Source: DATBVX01 sp963696675 (lineage in GTDB: Bacteria > Pseudomonadota > Gammaproteobacteria > Steroidobacterales > Steroidobacteraceae). From it: a stretch of 64,000 nucleotides of DNA. Shown in pieces: positions 60,642-64,000 of this stretch (position 1 is its first letter; each line of letters begins with the position of its first letter). The notes below the pieces were generated by a model. It worked only from the letters and a program-made list of their open reading frames with translations, was not told the DNA's origin and did no database searches. The stretch lies in the NCBI GenBank assembly GCA_963696675.1, contig CAVOLM010000065.1:1-64000 (forward strand). Direction: 5' to 3'. The translations under genes and the position numbers were made by a program.

Positions 60642-62152
60642 GTGGCGCGTTTCGCACGACCGGTTGTGCTGTTGAGGTTTACCGTCCGGGCGGCGGCATG
60701 CGCCGCGCTCGTGGCGAGCGTCGTATCGCCTGCAGGCAGTGCAACTCGCGACGTCACAGCAGCTGCTGCCGCCACGGAGGTTTCGCCAGCACCGAAGTCC
60801 AAGGCGCCCGCCGCGAGTACCACGACTGCAGCTGCCGTTGAACCGCCGACGCCCGAATCCGCGGATCGAGCGCGATACCTATCGTCGCTTTCGGCAGCAG
60901 TTCGACGCGCGACACTTCGCTGAGGCACTCGCGCCCGCGCAGGCGCTGGTCGATCAGACGGAACAGGAATTCGGAGCCACTGCCGAGCAGCTGGTGAATC
61001 CGCTCGATCAATCTGGCCACGACCCAGCTGCGCGTGAAGGACTATGCGAGCGCGGAGGTCTCTTTCAAACGCGCGGTGAAGATCGTGGAGCAGCACCAGG
61101 GCGGTTATTCGCGCGAAATCATCAAGCCGCTGTTCGGACTGGGCATGACCTATTCGGCCTCTGGCGACTACGCTTCCGCCACCGACACGCTGCGGCGCGC
61201 GGTCGATGTGAGCCGCAAGGTCGACGGCCTGTTCAATCCCGCGCAACTCGAGATGCTCGATTCGCTGATCGCGGGTTACACGGCACTCAATGAGTACGAC
61301 GATGCACAACGCGAGCAGCAATATGCGTTGCGCCTCGCGGAGACCACGTACGGGAAGAGCGATCCGCGGGTGGTACCGGCGCTGCAGCGCACCGCCCGCT
61401 GGTTCGAATCACAGGGGCGCTTCTACAGTGCGCGCCAGATGTACAGCCGTTGCCTCGACATCGTGCGCAAGGACGGCGGTAATTACGATCTTCGCACCGT
61501 CGCACCGTTGCGCGGCATCGCACGCACCTACCGCCTGGAATATTTCATCGGTCCGGAAACCGCGGAAGGTAGCGCGGATGAGTCGGCGCTCGGTCGGCCG
61601 TGTCGGACGGCGCCGGTTCTACGCTGCCCGAGCAGCGCCACTGGCGTCAGCATGACCTCCGTACTCAATCCGGATGGCGAGGACGCCCTCGAGTTCGCGC
61701 TCAAGGTGTTCGATTTCCACCCGGGCGAAGCCACTGCGGAGCGCGCCGCAACGCTGCTCGAGCTGGGAGACTGGCGCCTGACAGCGGGCATCACGCGCAC
61801 GGCGATGGAGGCCTACGGCGAAGCGTGGAAGGTGTTGAGCGCCCCGGGATCACCTGGAACCGCCGTGCTCGACACGCCGCTGCCGATCGTGTATCGCCCA
61901 CCGTCGAATGCCCACCCGCCCAAATCAGAGCCGGAGAAGTACACCCAGCGCCACGCGGAAGTCGAGTTCACGGTGACCGCCGACGGACGCGTACGCGATG
62001 CGAAGCTTGGCGCCAATGATGCCGGCGACGCCGCCGGCAAGGCGGTGGTGAGCGCGATCAAGCGCGCACGCTTCCGGCCGCGCTTCGTCGACGGCAACCC
62101 GGTCCAGACGACCGGCGTGCGCTACAAGGAAACCATCTACGTCCGCAGCTGA
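60642..62152 (+). CDS. TPR protein with TonB-type C-terminal domain
   Basis: About 502 residues over a few slips (near 60870, 61010 and 61595). GTG 60642 has GGAGG upstream and gives a signal-like stretch (FTVRAAACAALVASVVSPAGSA), then an Ala/Pro/Thr linker. Several TPR units follow (LRVKDYASAEVSFKRAVKIVEQHQG, GMTYSASGDYASATDTLRRAVDVSRK, ALNEYDDAQREQQYALRLAE, FYSARQMYSRCLDIVRK). The end is a TonB C-terminal fold: AEVEFTVTADGRVRDAKLG ... KRARFRPRFVDGNPV. It is the second TPR-TonB protein in the window. The 3' end overlaps the convergent lipoprotein gene by 16 bases. Confidence 0.82.
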
Positions 62153-63106
62153 GCGCCCTGGCGTGGCTGGGTGGTCTGCTGCGGAGAAATCTTCGGCGAT
62201 TCGGGCGTGGGCGTCGCCGGTGCTGGCGTCTCGTTCGTCGGCGCAGACTCAGGCTCTGTTTCCGGAACGGTTGGCTTTGATTCGGAATCTGCTGCCGGCG
62301 CTGTGTCTGTAGCCGGCGCCGGCGGTGTGCCTGCGACGGGCGTCGGCGCTGTGCTCTCCGGCGTCGGATCGAGGATCGGCACCGACTCGATCGGCGCGCC
62401 ATCGTTGACGGGTGACCGGAGCCGCTGCCGTCGCGCCAGCTGCGTTCGCCGGGCCGCTCTGCGCTGCGACCTGCGACGCTTCTATGAGCGGCTGGCCGGC
62501 CAGCAGCTTCTTGGCAACGTCCTGCTCGGGAAATTGCACCAGGAACTTGGCGGCCGCGTCGCGCATCGCCGCCTTGGTCGCGAGCACCATCGGTCCGGTG
62601 CTCGTCATGCCGTTGCCCGAAGCGTTGCTGCCGTATCCGGTAAAGGTGAGCGAGTCGGCCAGCACGCCGTTGGGCGCGTACACGTTGAGGCGATAGCGGA
62701 TCGTCACCGCGAAGTATTTCGCGCCGGTATCACGCGGCGTGATGAACGAATACTGCTCGATGCGGGGCTCGATGATCGCGCGGTAGGGCGGATCCGCAGG
62801 CAGGGACTTCAGGTCCTCGACCCGCGTGGTCTCGCGAAACTCGGAGGCAAACAGCTTTTCGGCCATCCGCACGTGGTAGGGACCAAGATCGACCTTCCAG
62901 TCCGTGCCCCAACGCTCCTCGCTGTGCGCCGCCTTGCTGAAGTCCTCGCTGTAATAGATGCCGACTGCAATCGGCATCGGATCCACCAGCGGGACCGGGA
63001 CGGCCGAATCAGTTGCGACATTGACAGGACCACAGCCGGCAACTATCGCCACGAGCACCGGCAGTGCGATCCGCCCCGCAAACACCAGTGCTCTTGTTGC
63101 GCGCAT
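62137..63106 (-). CDS. Lipoprotein with Pro/Thr-rich tail
   Basis: About 322 residues after removing one extra base near 62412. The start MRATRALVFAGRIALPVLVAIVAGC has a lipobox (VAGC). The globular part (YYSEDFSKAAHSEERWGTDWKVDLGPYHVRMAEKLF ... FAVTIRYRLNVYAPNGVLADSLTFTGYG) looks like a beta-rich domain; I do not recognise it. The last ~80 residues are Pro, Thr, Glu and Ala (PTPVAGTPPAPATDTAPAAD), a flexible spacer that could cross peptidoglycan. The ATG overlaps the upstream vWA gene's stop as TGATG, so the two are coupled. Confidence 0.7.
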
Positions 63107-64000
63107 CAGCCCTGCAGCCCCACGAACGTTCCGCCGTTTCTCTCGCACAGTGCACGCATCAATGCGGTGTAGCGCACATTGCCGAACTGTGGCGCCCGCG
63201 CCGGCATCGGAAAGCCGATGGCATGAATGCGTACGCGTCGCTCTCCAGTCTCGCTGTGATTCGCGCGATCCACCTGGTCGATCACAGCCTGGATCGACTC
63301 ACCGGGGTAGTCATCCCCGAAGTAATAGATACTCACTTTCTTGTCGGCTGACCAGAACGTGCGTATCGCCGCCAGCAGGCCCTCCACCGGGCTCGAGTTG
63401 CTGAACGAAGTCCAGGTCTTGAACCGGTCCATGATCGCTTTGCGACGCGCCGGCGTATCCGCAATCCATTGCCCACGATAGCCGTCGAACATGTACGCGC
63501 CTTCGTCGTCCATTACCTGAATGCCTTTCACCTTCGGATAGATGTCGAGGATCTCCTGCATCATCTTGCGCGCGGTGTCCCAGTGATTCTCTTGCATGCT
63601 CCCTGAAGTGTCGACCACGAAGATGATGTACTCGCTGTCGACCGGGATGCCACCGATGGCATCGTTCTTGGGCCGTCGATAACCGGACGCCATGAGCCGT
63701 TCCATCTCGGCGGTGAGCTTCTGATACGCCGCGACCAGCTGTCCTTCCTCGGAGTTCTGAATCTCCGCTTCCTTCTGGCTGGTGTTGTACTTGCCCTTCA
63801 CGGTGCTGAGGTCGCCCTGCAGGCGCGCGAGCTTGGTGCGTTCAGTGGAGAGCTGCACGATCCGACCCTTGAGGTCGCGGTTGAGAACATCGGTCTCGCC
63901 GCGGATCTCGTACAGTTCCGCCTGCAGCTTCGCCACCTGGCCGTGCATGTCGTTGCGCACCTGTTCCAGCACGATCGGCTGACCGGTCTCGGTCAGCACC
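63106..64000 (-). CDS. von Willebrand factor A protein with coiled coil, partial (5' end beyond the window)
   Basis: At least 297 residues; the start lies past base 64000. The visible N-terminal part is a long coiled coil (VRNDMHGQVAKLQAELYEIRGETDVLNRDLKGRI). The vWA domain carries a complete MIDAS motif, FVVDTSGSMQENHW (DxSxS), with a downstream Asp in YYFGDDYPGE, so it can bind Mg2+. The C-terminus reads HAIGFPMPARAPQFGNVRYTALMRALCERNGGTFVGLQG. Coupled to a lipoprotein gene; the pair may form an envelope complex, which is inference. Confidence 0.85.
   Translation of the reverse strand, partial: VLTETGQPIVLEQVRNDMHGQVAKLQAELYEIRGETDVLNRDLKGRIVQLSTERTKLARLQGDLSTVKGKYNTSQKEAEIQNSEEGQLVAAYQKLTAEMERLMASGYRRPKNDAIGGIPVDSEYIIFVVDTSGSMQENHWDTARKMMQEILDIYPKVKGIQVMDDEGAYMFDGYRGQWIADTPARRKAIMDRFKTWTSFSNSSPVEGLLAAIRTFWSADKKVSIYYFGDDYPGESIQAVIDQVDRANHSETGERRVRIHAIGFPMPARAPQFGNVRYTALMRALCERNGGTFVGLQG

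Overview
This 64 kb window is a GC-rich chromosomal segment with dense housekeeping content. It looks gammaproteobacterial, most likely near the Steroidobacterales/Nevskiales/Xanthomonadales. The pointers are the rpsU-yqeY-dnaG-rpoD operon, a class II ribonucleotide reductase split into NrdJa and NrdJb as in Pseudomonas, UppP, FolM, HrpB and Lhr, a PEP-CTERM protein, and an exo-beta-glucosidase/LacI/glucokinase cluster. This placement is by gene content only. I see no prophage, CRISPR array or complete insertion sequence.

Layout. 0-4 kb: lipoprotein and MltD, then a PEP-CTERM protein behind a sigma-54-type promoter. 4-9.4 kb: nrdJa-nrdJb divergent from an Hsp20 gene, with two NrdR boxes between them, then a DegP-type protease. 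9.4-18.7 kb: NDUFA9-like oxidoreductase, zinc lipoprotein, a miniature inverted-repeat element filling the gap before cca, an outer-membrane protein, uppP, a MidA-like methyltransferase, folM, fused folB-folK and tsaD. 18.8-23.4 kb: rpsU-yqeY-dnaG-rpoD, ending in a strong terminator. 23.4-30.2 kb: DUF1684, CDGSH and PPK2 genes, then lhr. 30.3-33.7 kb: barrel protein, tRNA-Ile(CAT), PsiF-like protein, serine protease and zinc protease. 33.7-41.5 kb: glucan/glucoside cluster (GH17-GT2 synthase, glucokinase, LacI regulator, GH3 glucosidase) with two matching LacI-type operators. 42-47.8 kb: ABC transporter/AttH operon, small lipoprotein and a secreted-looking oxidoreductase. 47.9-54.4 kb: a signalling island (pseudo-receiver Ser/Thr kinase, membrane CheA-like kinase, CheY-like regulator, CheX-like protein, receiver-TPR-TonB fusion). 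54.4-64 kb: hrpB, a repeat lipoprotein, VanZ-like and other envelope proteins, a second TPR-TonB protein, and a von Willebrand A protein cut by the window end.

About half of the genes are broken by single-base frame slips, including essential ones (dnaG, tsaD, nrdJ, cca, folK). More than thirty slips I could place need one extra base removed; fewer than ten need one added. Correcting them usually restores a length divisible by three and a full family-length protein. I therefore treat them as sequence or assembly errors and annotate each broken gene as one CDS across its slips.

The most interesting items are the signalling island at 47.9-54.4 kb, the structured inverted-repeat element at 11.5 kb, the folded palindrome after the psiF-like gene at 31.4 kb, and the regulatory sites (NrdR, sigma-54, sigma-32, LacI) readable from the DNA.
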